DNA from: Paracoccaceae bacterium
GTDB lineage: Bacteria > Pseudomonadota > Alphaproteobacteria > Rhodobacterales > Rhodobacteraceae
Direction of reading: 5' to 3'
NCBI GenBank assembly: GCA_020425085.1
Contig: JAGQRW010000013.1
Location: 1-64,000, forward strand
DNA length: 64,000 bases
Below the pieces are notes generated by a model, which did not search any database, was not told the DNA's origin, and was given only the letters and a program-made list of their open reading frames with translations. How positions within the stretch are numbered: the stretch's first letter is position 1; each line of letters starts with the position of its first letter. Of the stretch, positions 36,077-43,869 are shown one piece after another. The position numbers and the translations under genes are program-made.

Positions 36077-37066
36077 ATGAAAAAAGTGACGGTTATCGGC
36101 CAGCTTCATCAATCCGGGCTGGATATTCTTTATGGCCACGGCGGGCTGGAAATTACCGAATTTACTGATCCCAAGGTGCCGGTCAGCAAAGCCAGCATCA
36201 CCGGTGCCGATGCCTTGCTGGTGCGAACCGGCAACCTGACGACCGAAGATATCAGGGACGCCGTCAACCTAAGGGTAGTTTCGCGTCACGGCGTGGGTTG
36301 TGACAACCTGCCGGTGGATGCCCTTTCGGCACGCGGCATACCGGTAACCATCGTCGGCCCGGTCAACGCGATTTCTGTGGCGGAACAAACCCTGACGATG
36401 ATGTTGACACTGACCAAGCGGGTTGCTGAATATGACCGTGCGGTAAGAAGCGGCGATTGGGAGTTTCGCAACTCACTCAGATCCAACGAGCTTGCCGGCA
36501 AGACCCTGCTGCTGCTGGGATTGGGGCGCATTGGCAGTGAGGTTGCCAAACGCGCCGCAGCGTTTGACATGAACATTCTGGCCTATGATCCCTACCAGTC
36601 AGCCGAGGTGATACGCAGTGCCGGGGCGACCAGGATCGAAGTTTGGTTCGGGGCGCTTGGTTCGGCCGATATCCTGAGCATTCACCTGCCGCTCAGCGAT
36701 GCTACCCGTAACATCATTGATGCCAAGGCACTCGCGGCAATGAAACCCGGCGCGATCATTCTCAATGCGGCACGCGGCGGGCTGATTGACGAGGCGGCGC
36801 TGTTTCACGAACTTGGCGGCCGGATGGCGTCCGGCGGTGCCGGGCTTGATGTTTTTGAGGTCGAGCCACCACCCCTGAACACGCCACTTTTGACCCTGCC
36901 CAACGTGGTTGTTAGTCCGCACAGTGCCGCCATGACCGAACAAAGCGCGCGCAAAATGGCCGAGGTTTCGGCACATAACGTCATCGCGGGGCTGGAGGGT
37001 GGACTTGACCCGGCGCTGATCTTCAACCGCAAGGCATTGGCAGACCGGGGGCAACATGAAACATGA
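36077..37066 (+). CDS. D-2-hydroxyacid dehydrogenase (NAD-dependent)
   Basis: A 329-residue enzyme of the D-isomer 2-hydroxyacid dehydrogenase family. The nucleotide-binding GLGRIG lies at residues 148-153. Catalytic residues are the Arg in NAARGGLIDE, the Glu in FEVEPPP and the His in SPHSAAMT. It interconverts a 2-hydroxy acid and its 2-keto acid with NAD(P)H. It lies between the LVIVD gene and the cytochrome b561 gene and overlaps the latter by 11 bp. It is a good candidate to reduce or oxidise the keto acid handled by the neighbouring aldolase. Confidence 0.88.
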   Translation: MKKVTVIGQLHQSGLDILYGHGGLEITEFTDPKVPVSKASITGADALLVRTGNLTTEDIRDAVNLRVVSRHGVGCDNLPVDALSARGIPVTIVGPVNAISVAEQTLTMMLTLTKRVAEYDRAVRSGDWEFRNSLRSNELAGKTLLLLGLGRIGSEVAKRAAAFDMNILAYDPYQSAEVIRSAGATRIEVWFGALGSADILSIHLPLSDATRNIIDAKALAAMKPGAIILNAARGGLIDEAALFHELGGRMASGGAGLDVFEVEPPPLNTPLLTLPNVVVSPHSAAMTEQSARKMAEVSAHNVIAGLEGGLDPALIFNRKALADRGQHET

Positions 37067-37763
37067 AATTCCCACAGAGTTCACCATCGGGTTTCTGAAC
37101 CGGACCATCGAAATCCATTGGGGCCTGCACGCTTGGCTGATGTTCATTTGCTGGTTCGTGCTGGTGCCGTTCGGCGTGATGTCGATCCGTTACCTGAAAA
37201 CCAGACCCGTGCCCTTGGGGTTGCCGCGAGGGGTCGGCAAGTTTGACCCGCTGTTCATATGGTGGGTGATGCATATCTGGACTCTTTATACCGCGATCGG
37301 ACTGTCGCTGTTGGGGGCCGCCATCGCGCTTGTGGTCAGTGGTGGGTTCAGCGGTTCGGTGCACTCTTTTTTCGGTATTGCGACGGTGTTGTTCGGGACA
37401 CTGCAAATCGTGGCGGCCTGGAACCGCGGCTCGCATGGCGGGCACAACCATCTCAGCTCTGACCCGGATGATCCGTCAACCTGGCGCGGCGATCATTTCG
37501 ACATGACACCGAAACGCCGCCTGTTTGAAGCTTATCACAAACCCGGCGGTTATTTCTCGGTGTTTCTGGCGATCGGAGCGGTTGCTTCGGGGCTGGTGCA
37601 ATTCTGGATGCCGGCGATTGCAATTACCCTTGGCCTGATTTTCATCGGCGGGTTTGTTCTGATCGTTTTCAGCGAATTCAGGGGATATCGTTACGATACC
37701 TACCGGGCGGTTTTCGGCAGTCATCCGGATCATCCGGGCAACAAGAAGCGAGAAGGTCTTTGA
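37056..37763 (+). CDS. Cytochrome b561-domain membrane protein
   Basis: A 235-residue membrane protein with about five hydrophobic segments. His25 (GLHAWLMF), His73 (WWVMHIWTLY), His103 (GSVHSFFG) and His161 (AYHKPGGYF) sit in membrane helices with the spacing of a two-heme b561-type domain. Electron transfer across or into the membrane is expected. Its start overlaps the 2-hydroxyacid dehydrogenase gene, so it is coupled with it and ends the operon. A membrane electron acceptor for one of the dehydrogenases or for the propeller protein is an attractive inference. There is no domain fusion such as DOMON. Confidence 0.78.
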   Translation: MKHEIPTEFTIGFLNRTIEIHWGLHAWLMFICWFVLVPFGVMSIRYLKTRPVPLGLPRGVGKFDPLFIWWVMHIWTLYTAIGLSLLGAAIALVVSGGFSGSVHSFFGIATVLFGTLQIVAAWNRGSHGGHNHLSSDPDDPSTWRGDHFDMTPKRRLFEAYHKPGGYFSVFLAIGAVASGLVQFWMPAIAITLGLIFIGGFVLIVFSEFRGYRYDTYRAVFGSHPDHPGNKKREGL

Positions 37764-38206
37764 TGACTTCGGCGCTGTGATTGTTGCTGTCCGAAAGATG
37801 TAACTGAGCATCGACCGATGCGCCGCTTATGGCTGGCGGCATCAGAGACAGGCCTTCCGCCTTTGATCGGCTTTGGTCCGTCAGTTGCCGGTTGGGCGCG
37901 ACCACAAATCCAATATCAAGGCCGATTCATCAACCGCTGGCAGCCGGTTGATCAATGTGATGGGTCAGGGCCAGTGAATCTTGATCACAAGTGCAAATTT
38001 GGATGCGGCCGGATATTCCCTTGTCCGTTAATAACGTTTCTACCGCTATCGACGGTATGGATATCAAGTCTCCCAACTAACGATTATTCATGCGGGTGCA
38101 AAACCGCTAGCGTCTGTTTCACTGGCCAAGCAACTTGCCCGCAGCCGGCTGAACCGGGCGAGGTTTCAGTGAATTACGATCAGAAACTAAGACAGGAACG
38201 ACAAGC
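37764..38206. other. Intergenic region with an interrupted palindrome
   Basis: A 443-bp gap downstream of the cytochrome b561 operon and before the PhlG-like gene. The frame at 37818-38261 has the Cys-rich, low-complexity look of chance coding and is not called. The most notable structure is the inverted repeat at 37929-37952. A promoter for the PhlG-like gene probably lies here. Confidence 0.4.
37929..37952. promoter_or_regulatory. Palindrome ATCAACCG-N8-CGGTTGAT
   Basis: Arms ATCAACCG (37929-37936) and CGGTTGAT (37945-37952) are perfectly complementary with an 8-bp spacer, so centres are one and a half helical turns apart. It lies about 255 bp upstream of the PhlG-like gene and 166 bp after the b561 gene. 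It could be an operator of an unknown regulator or an mRNA hairpin. Confidence 0.45.
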
Positions 38207-38827
38207 ATGGAATACGCAGTACGCCACGATGCCTTGGGAACGCATCTTGACTGGAGCCTGAACGAGGTTACTGCCCGCCAGATCGACTGGTTCTGGAGCA
38301 ACATGGAAAAGGCCTTCGTGCTCTGGCATCCCGAACAGCACGAATATCTGGAATGGCCGGTGCCGGTCAAGCATGGCGATCTGAGAGGGGCCATTCACAA
38401 CGCACCACAGACCTGGCGCGACGGCAAGCGGCAGAACCTTTATATCCGGTATGAAAACCTTGCCGATGTGGCGCCGGAAATTCGCGATGTGCTGACGATG
38501 AAACATGCGATCGTGGTTGCCGGTCTTGGTTTTGATGAACAGGCATTGGCCAAGGGTGATCCGATGGGCTACCGCATTCATCAATGGGAACCCAGCGACA
38601 GCGGTGTGATCGGTATGTCCTCGGGTATCGGCACGCGGCGTAAGGAAACCGTCGAGGACGGCAAGATCTGGGCCGAGCATTGCGCACAGGAGGTTGGCAA
38701 CTGGGAAGTGTTCCTGCCCGACCTCTACCGGCTTTACAAGGTGGTTGAACCCGGCAGCCGCAACCCCTTCACCGACCTTTCGCTAGACGGCAAGGGACGC
38801 AATGCGAGCTTTAGTCATATGAAATGA
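38207..38827 (+). CDS. Short PhlG/DAPG-hydrolase-family protein
   Basis: A 206-residue protein in the family of diacetylphloroglucinol and phloretin hydrolases. IDWFWSNMEKAFVLWHPEQH (residues 26-45) matches the family motif of helix plus W-x-P-x-x-H. His158-x3-Glu162 in AEHCAQEVGNWEVFLPDLY matches the zinc-binding H-x3-E of PhlG, and of the longer paralogue at 43870 (ARHNVKE...FLPRIY). The family hydrolyses a C-C bond between an acyl group and a phenolic ring. It is shorter than typical (about 280-300) because the N-terminal part is missing, so it may be a sub-type. An EthD-like protein follows at 39203. Confidence 0.7.
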   Translation: MEYAVRHDALGTHLDWSLNEVTARQIDWFWSNMEKAFVLWHPEQHEYLEWPVPVKHGDLRGAIHNAPQTWRDGKRQNLYIRYENLADVAPEIRDVLTMKHAIVVAGLGFDEQALAKGDPMGYRIHQWEPSDSGVIGMSSGIGTRRKETVEDGKIWAEHCAQEVGNWEVFLPDLYRLYKVVEPGSRNPFTDLSLDGKGRNASFSHMK

Positions 38828-39202
38828 TCCGGTCGCTATTGCAGGGGCATCCCATGATCCGAAGCATCGTTCTGCATGACCTTTCAGCGACCCGTATCGC
38901 CGCGATTGGGCGATGGTTCTGGCGAAATCATTCGCCGGAAACATGTCAGCAAAAAGGGCTGTTCAGGTTCCTTGGCATCGGCACCGCTGCCCTCAATAGC
39001 GGATTGGACGGAACCTGGCCAAGCCGCTGCATGCCACCAACGGAATCGTTTTCTGCCAGCCGGGTAGGGGTGATTGAACGCTGGTTTGAGAATTTTGATC
39101 ACCGGCGAAATGCTGTGATCGACAACCTGCCCACGGATACCAAATCACCTTGAACAGCCGGATCACCCCGGTGTGACCGATTAGAGTTTGAAAGGAAACA
39201 GG
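38828..39202. pseudogene. Possible decayed EthD-like gene (weak)
   Basis: The 375-bp gap contains a small frame from ATG 38854 to the stop at 39153. Its start (MIRSIVLHDL, then GRWFWRNHSPETC) resembles the opening of the EthD-like proteins nearby, but the similarity is lost after about 45 residues, so a frameshifted remnant of a duplicated EthD-like gene is possible. A short, unrelated ORF is the alternative. Confidence 0.3.
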
Positions 39203-40039
39203 ATGAACGAACCGGAAATGCCGAAATGGCAGCCCATGCGAAGCGTGATCATGGTTTGTGTGCGCGATGATAGTGATCTGCCCGCCGCCTATCGCTGGCT
39301 TTACAAACACCATGTCGCCGACAGCATTTCGCAATTCGCCCCCTATGTGACGAAATATGCCAGCTATCGCGCCCTGCCGATCCCGCCGGGCGGCGAGGAT
39401 TTCGGCACTTACAATTTCATCATGACCGAGCATTACTGGCTGATCGACCCGTTCAACAACTCATCGACCGGCGCACCGGTTGGCCTTGCGTTCAGCGAAC
39501 ATTTCACCGACGAGTATCTGGAAATCACCCGTCAGCCGACCGGACAGGGGCTGCGGCCGACCAAATGGATGGGATCGCGCGAGGGGTTTCACCCGACCGT
39601 GTTCACCTTTCTGCCGATGTTCTGGGAGGATGATTTCAAAGGCAAGCGTTCAATCGAGGATGGCGCCAACTATCGCTGGCAAATCTCATTTGCCTATCCC
39701 GACGGCATCTCCTGCGACGAGGGCGACAAATGGTTCCGCGAACATTTCGTTCCCGCAATCTGCGACCGGCCCGAGGTTACGCGCTTCATCTCCAGCCGGG
39801 TTCTGAACGATCCGCGCAAGTCGCCATTTCACCGGTTCGCGGAAATCTGGTTTGAAAACAGCCGCGACTGGGAAGTCGCGATAAAAGCGATCAGTGGCAA
39901 GGTCGCGCCGCCGCCTTGGGCAGGCTATGACCGTTTTCCGTTCTTTGAACCTTACAAGGATTTTGTCGGCATTTTCTTGCTGGACCGCCCGGAATCCGAC
40001 CATCTGCAACAATTTCGGGGCTATGTGACCACACGCTAG
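39203..40039 (+). CDS. EthD-like tandem dimeric alpha-beta barrel protein
   Basis: A 278-residue protein with two ferredoxin-like halves. The first holds RSVIMVCVRDDSDLPAAYRW with LYKHHVADSISQFAPYVTKY; the second holds WQISFAYPDGISCDEGDKWF with REHFVPAICDRPEVTRFISS. A conserved His in the helix and a buried hydrophobic cleft are typical of EthD/dabb proteins such as polyketide cyclases. It may bind or cyclise the product of the hydrolase at 38207. The start ATG 39203 is preceded by AAGGAAACAGG. The family assignment is by pattern, so moderate certainty. Confidence 0.62.
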   Translation: MNEPEMPKWQPMRSVIMVCVRDDSDLPAAYRWLYKHHVADSISQFAPYVTKYASYRALPIPPGGEDFGTYNFIMTEHYWLIDPFNNSSTGAPVGLAFSEHFTDEYLEITRQPTGQGLRPTKWMGSREGFHPTVFTFLPMFWEDDFKGKRSIEDGANYRWQISFAYPDGISCDEGDKWFREHFVPAICDRPEVTRFISSRVLNDPRKSPFHRFAEIWFENSRDWEVAIKAISGKVAPPPWAGYDRFPFFEPYKDFVGIFLLDRPESDHLQQFRGYVTTR

Positions 40040-40111
40040 CGCAATCCGACAGCACCACCCTAAAGCAATCAAAGACGGGGTTTGCGGCCAAAAACCGAAT
40101 TCTGACCTCAG

Positions 40112-40248
40112 GCATCACAGTGTGCGATCGGTGTGCGCGAACTGAACGAAACCATCGCCAGCTGGTGTGATGCCTTCGGGTTTGAACTGGGCATCGCCAT
40201 TGATATCCGGACCGGTCAATAAGTCTGGATCGGCGCAGCGGATTGTTA
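40112..40248 (+). pseudogene. Fragment of a VOC/glyoxalase-fold gene
   Basis: One frame reads IGVRELNETIASWCDAFGFE then LGIAIDIRTGQ, an in-frame TAA at 40219-40221, then VWIGAAD. This matches the start of VOC-superfamily enzymes (V-x-D-L-x-x-T-I-x-W-W-x-x-x-F-G-F-E). It is too short and interrupted by the stop, so it is a decayed remnant between the EthD-like gene and the convergent LLM oxidoreductase. VOC genes often accompany aromatic ring cleavage, so the loss fits a remodelled cluster. Confidence 0.55.
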
Positions 40249-40273
40249 GGCGCAAATCGCGTCGGTTGAAGAA

Positions 40274-40296
40274 AAAGGGGACCATGTGCCCCCTTT
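40274..40296 (-). terminator. Hairpin with T-tract after the LLM gene
   Basis: Arms AAAGGGG (40274-40280) and CCCCTTT (40290-40296) are complementary with a 9-bp loop. Read on the minus strand the stem is followed by a T-rich run. It lies 31 bp beyond the LLM oxidoreductase stop, a good place for its terminator. Confidence 0.55.
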
Positions 40297-40326
40297 AACC
40301 TTTTGCTGACGCTAACTGGCCGGACC

Positions 40327-41367
40327 CTAGTATTTCGACTCGGCCTTCAAAACCGGCATGACCTCTTCGGCGAACAGCTTCATGCTGCGTTCAACATCGG
40401 CGGTCTTGGTTCCGGGCGGGCGGAACTCCAGCATGATATGGTTGATAAGACCCGTCTCACCGCGCACGATGGGCAGGAATTTTTCGATCACATCCTCGAC
40501 GGTGCCTGCAACCGGGGCGAACATGCCAACAGGTTTGCCTTCGGTATGGCCCTTGCGGAATGCTTCCATGCTGATGCGGTTGGATTCCGGCGGATAGCTA
40601 CCGTCAAGCTCGCGCCGCGTCGCATAGATGTTGTTCACCCACAGCGATGGTTCGGCAATCGCTTCAAATGCAGCCTCGCGGGTTTTGCCGACGGCCAGGT
40701 GATGGGCAAAGCCAATGAACTTATCCTCAGGCTTGCCGCCGTTTTCGCGGATCGTCTTGCAGAACATGCCGGTGACATCCGGTGCGACCAGATTGAAGCC
40801 ACGTTCGGCGGCGCGTTTCACGCCTTGCGGGCTGAAGCCGCCCCAGAAAAACGGAACCTTTGCCTGATAGGGTGGGATGATCCAGCGGATATCTGGGAAA
40901 TTATAATACTTGCCCTCGTGCGAGAATTCTTCCTCGGTGCCGCTCAGGCAACGTTCAATGATATCAACCGCTTCCCAGGTGCGGGCGAAACGATCCTTGT
41001 AAGGAATGCCAAAGGTGTGAAATTCGCGATATTGCGACCCGACTCCAAATCCGAAATCGAACCGCCCTTTGGAAACGATATCGACCGCAGCAATGTCTTC
41101 GGCGACGCGCAGCGGGTTGTGAAACGGAAGGCAGGTGATCGAGGTGCCAACGCGAATGCGTTCGGTTCGCGCCGCGACTTCGGCCAGCATCACGAAAGGC
41201 GAGCTGTTACCGGAGGCAAAGCAGAAATGGTGTTCGCCGATAAAAAATGAATCAAACCCCAGTTTTTCCGCGCGCAGACCATCTTCGACAAAGTTTTGCC
41301 ACGCCTCCTTGGCGGGCTGTTTCAGATCGGGCCGCTGTCGCGGGCCACCGATATAGGAAAATCGCAT
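40327..41367 (-). CDS. LLM-class flavin-dependent oxidoreductase
   Basis: A 346-residue luciferase-like monooxygenase-fold protein. Conserved parts are GFDSFFIGEHHFCFASGNSS, then RTERIRVGTSITCLPFHNPL, VDIVSKGRFDFGFGVGSQYR and the glycine turn PFFWGGFSPQGVKRA. It probably uses FMN (or F420) to oxidise or monooxygenate a small organic compound. ATG 41367 is supported by AGGAGG directly upstream. It is transcribed toward the EthD-like gene and divergent from the MFS gene. A role in the surrounding aromatic pathway, such as ring hydroxylation, is plausible but not shown. Confidence 0.88.
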   Translation of the reverse strand: MRFSYIGGPRQRPDLKQPAKEAWQNFVEDGLRAEKLGFDSFFIGEHHFCFASGNSSPFVMLAEVAARTERIRVGTSITCLPFHNPLRVAEDIAAVDIVSKGRFDFGFGVGSQYREFHTFGIPYKDRFARTWEAVDIIERCLSGTEEEFSHEGKYYNFPDIRWIIPPYQAKVPFFWGGFSPQGVKRAAERGFNLVAPDVTGMFCKTIRENGGKPEDKFIGFAHHLAVGKTREAAFEAIAEPSLWVNNIYATRRELDGSYPPESNRISMEAFRKGHTEGKPVGMFAPVAGTVEDVIEKFLPIVRGETGLINHIMLEFRPPGTKTADVERSMKLFAEEVMPVLKAESKY

Positions 41368-41680
41368 AATTCCTCCTGTTTGCACCTGATGTTTTCGAAA
41401 GCTTATAGCCGGTTCTGCAAGTGAACAAATCCATAGTTGTGATAGCGGAAATCCGGCTGGTGAATAATGGATGCCGGGCGGAATTGGGCCGGTCGCGCAG
41501 CACCCGGCAAAGTTTCACTTCGGGCCGATATCAAGCAAGCAGTCAAAGCTGCAGCGGAGATATTCATTTTGCCTATCAATTTGGTGAATACATACCCTCA
41601 AGCAAAATGAATTTATCAAATAATTCATTCACTGAATAAGGTTTCAGTCGGCACATCAACCAAACCGAAAGGAAATCAAA
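41368..41680. other. AT-rich divergent spacer
   Basis: A 313-bp gap between the LLM and MFS genes. Its right part is AT-rich and includes the inverted repeat TGAATT-N8-AATTCA (about 41608-41627), which could be an operator for the MFS gene. No open frame of interest was seen. Confidence 0.4.
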
Positions 41681-42838
41681 ATGACCAAAACCCATTCTGG
41701 TGCAGGAAAGGCGGCGTTGGTTATCGGCCATGTTGCCGGCATGATTGATCTGGTGGCGCTGCCGCTTTGGGTCGATACCCTGATTCTTGGCTACAAGTAT
41801 TCGCCGGCTCAGGCAGGCGCGCTGCCGACGCTGTTTCTGATTGGTGCGGTGATTGCATCGGTCGTGCTGTCCAGAAGGTTTCATGCAATCAATGGTCGTG
41901 GTTTGGTTCCGCTTGGCTTTGCAATCGCGGCGGTTTCGTTCTTTGTTGTCACCAAGACCGACAGCTATGTAGTCCGGGCAGGTTTGCACCTGCTAAGCGG
42001 AATTGCCGCCGGGACAAGCGTTTCGATCATTCACGGAACCATGGGCAAAACCGACCAGCCGCACCGGGTTTTTGCCATGGCGGGGATTGGACTTGGCTTA
42101 TTTGCCATCCTGTTTCTTGGCGGCATGCCGCAGATCATCACTGCAGTCGGGCCGCAAGCCTTCTTTTATGGAATCGGTGGCACCATGGCGATCGCTGCGG
42201 TTGTTACCGCTGCGCTGATGCCGTCAAAAGCGGTTGAGGTTCACGCGCTTGAAGGCATTGATGCACTGCCCTTGTCGGTCAAATATGCCATCGTCGGTGT
42301 TATGGGCATGGCGCTGGTGCAGGGCATGGTGTTTTCGTTTCTGGTGCAGGTTGGCAATGCCCGCGGATTTGGCAGCAGTAATGTCGAGATTGTGCTGATC
42401 GTGCTTGGTTTCATCAGCCTTTCGGCCCCGGTTCTGGCGGCATTTCTTGAAAAACGCCTTTCCGCCATGACGGTGGCCAGGGTCGGGCCGGTGGTTCAGG
42501 CTGCATTTGCCACGGCAATCATGACGGCGCCGGTATATTTGGGTTATGCCGTGCCGGCGGTATTCTTTGCGGCAGTGATGATCTTTACCCATACTTTTGT
42601 TTTCGGCTTCATGGCGCGTCAGGATCCCACCGGCAGGGCGGTCGCTGCAACCCCCGCCATCGTGATGAGTGGCGCTGCCATCGGGCCATTTCTTGGTGGT
42701 GCGCTGGTTGAACTTTCGGGATATCCGGCTATCGGTATCGCCGCTATCGTGATTGCGGTGGTCTGCATCGTGATGTTCACAAATGCCGACAGAACCGCCA
42801 GGGCCGGCGGCACGGCGGCGGGTGCGATTGCCAACTGA
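41681..42838 (+). CDS. MFS transporter
   Basis: A 385-residue membrane protein with about 11-12 hydrophobic segments. The N-terminal helix starts at ALVIGHVAGMIDLVALPLWV, and YKYSPAQAGALPTLFLIGAV with VVLSRRFHAINGRGLVPLGF spans the loop between segments 2 and 3, as in the major facilitator fold. The C-terminal half repeats the pattern (GFISLSAPVLAAFLEKRLSA). It could import or export an aromatic or acid compound; in this region import is more likely. A hairpin terminator follows at 42860. Confidence 0.85.
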   Translation: MTKTHSGAGKAALVIGHVAGMIDLVALPLWVDTLILGYKYSPAQAGALPTLFLIGAVIASVVLSRRFHAINGRGLVPLGFAIAAVSFFVVTKTDSYVVRAGLHLLSGIAAGTSVSIIHGTMGKTDQPHRVFAMAGIGLGLFAILFLGGMPQIITAVGPQAFFYGIGGTMAIAAVVTAALMPSKAVEVHALEGIDALPLSVKYAIVGVMGMALVQGMVFSFLVQVGNARGFGSSNVEIVLIVLGFISLSAPVLAAFLEKRLSAMTVARVGPVVQAAFATAIMTAPVYLGYAVPAVFFAAVMIFTHTFVFGFMARQDPTGRAVAATPAIVMSGAAIGPFLGGALVELSGYPAIGIAAIVIAVVCIVMFTNADRTARAGGTAAGAIAN

Positions 42839-42859
42839 ACCGGCGATCAACCAACGCCT

Positions 42860-42889
42860 ACCGGGGTGCAGCTAAGCCTGCACCCCGGT
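42860..42889 (+). terminator. 12-bp GC-rich hairpin after the MFS gene
   Basis: Arms ACCGGGGTGCAG (42860-42871) and CTGCACCCCGGT (42878-42889) match perfectly with a 6-base loop. There is no clear T-tract, so it may be an imperfect terminator or an mRNA 3'-end stabiliser, 22 bp after the stop codon. Confidence 0.6.
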
Positions 42890-43063
42890 GGGACAACACC
42901 GTTCAGCCCTGACTTGACCAAAATGTAACGGCCGGGAATCTGTTTGCCATTGGGTTCAATGATCCGTCCGGTTGATACGCGATCTCCACAAAATCAACTT
43001 CTCAAATCCGGTGCTTGAAATAGGTTTATCGGAAAATCTGGTGCATCTTGGGAAAGGAAAACC

Positions 43064-43849
43064 ATGCCGATCAAACTGATGGCAGCCTCGCGCCGCCGCC
43101 CCGGGTTAACCCGGTCCGAGTATCAGCGTTATCTTGAATTCTATCACGGCACCATCGCCCGCCAGGAACGCTTGAAGATCAGTACCTATGTGCAGAACCA
43201 CGTCATTGATGGTGCCTTTGGCACGCTGGCAGATGAAACCCATCAGCAGGTGGCAAACCGTGACGCGGTGGTCGAACTGGTTTTTGACAGTTTCCGCGAC
43301 ATGATTGAAACGCTGGAGCCTGCTGTCCCTTCGGCGGCCTCGCAGGACGGTAAGTTCTTTGCCGATGAATGCAATAACATCATCGTCATGGCCGAAGAAG
43401 AAGAGGTGCCGGTACCCAACCCCATTCCCGCCTTCAACCCCGGCCTCGGCATCGTTCAAGGTGTCGGCGGCCTGAAGGTGCTGCAATATATCATGCGTGA
43501 TGACAGCGTGTTTCGTGAGGATTACCTGATCCACTGGCGCAAGGCACACCAGCATGCAATGGAAAACGCGCCCTATGCGCGCGAACAGTTGCGGCGCTGC
43601 GTGATGAACAAGCGAAGCCGGATCAACGATAACGACGGTGCCGCACGAGCGCATTTCAAGATGGTCGATCCGCCGGTTTACGATCTGGTTGTCAGCCACT
43701 GGTTTGACACGATCGAACAGGCCGGTGCATTCCGCCAGTATCTTGAAGCGATGCAAAGCTATCCAGCGCCTTTCGCCAACTGGTCGAAATCATTCTACCT
43801 TTACACCCGGCAAGTCGTGATCATCCGCGACACCCCCCAGGACGTTTGA
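43064..43849 (+). CDS. EthD-domain protein (tandem)
   Basis: A 261-residue protein with two EthD-type halves. The first has IKLMAASRRRPGLTRSEYQR with YLEFYHGTIARQERL and VVELVFDSFRDMIETL; the second has LKVLQYIMRDDSVFREDYLI, HWRKAHQHAMENAPYA and YDLVVSHWFDTIEQAGAFRQ. Each has the His-containing helix of the dabb fold. EthD proteins accompany many aromatic and ether-degrading operons, though their reaction is often unproven. It precedes the PhlG-family hydrolase by 20 bp with a GAGGAG ribosome site between, so they are in one transcript. The paired layout mirrors 38207/39203. Confidence 0.82.
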   Translation: MPIKLMAASRRRPGLTRSEYQRYLEFYHGTIARQERLKISTYVQNHVIDGAFGTLADETHQQVANRDAVVELVFDSFRDMIETLEPAVPSAASQDGKFFADECNNIIVMAEEEEVPVPNPIPAFNPGLGIVQGVGGLKVLQYIMRDDSVFREDYLIHWRKAHQHAMENAPYAREQLRRCVMNKRSRINDNDGAARAHFKMVDPPVYDLVVSHWFDTIEQAGAFRQYLEAMQSYPAPFANWSKSFYLYTRQVVIIRDTPQDV

Positions 43850-43869
43850 GAATCAGAGGAGTTAACAGG

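Noticed and set aside
37818-38261. 147-residue frame before the PhlG-like gene
   Set aside because: Cys-rich, no conserved motif, and it overlaps the start of the real gene in another frame.
40303-41250. 315-residue plus-strand frame
   Set aside because: It is antisense to the LLM oxidoreductase, which has family motifs and a good ribosome site.
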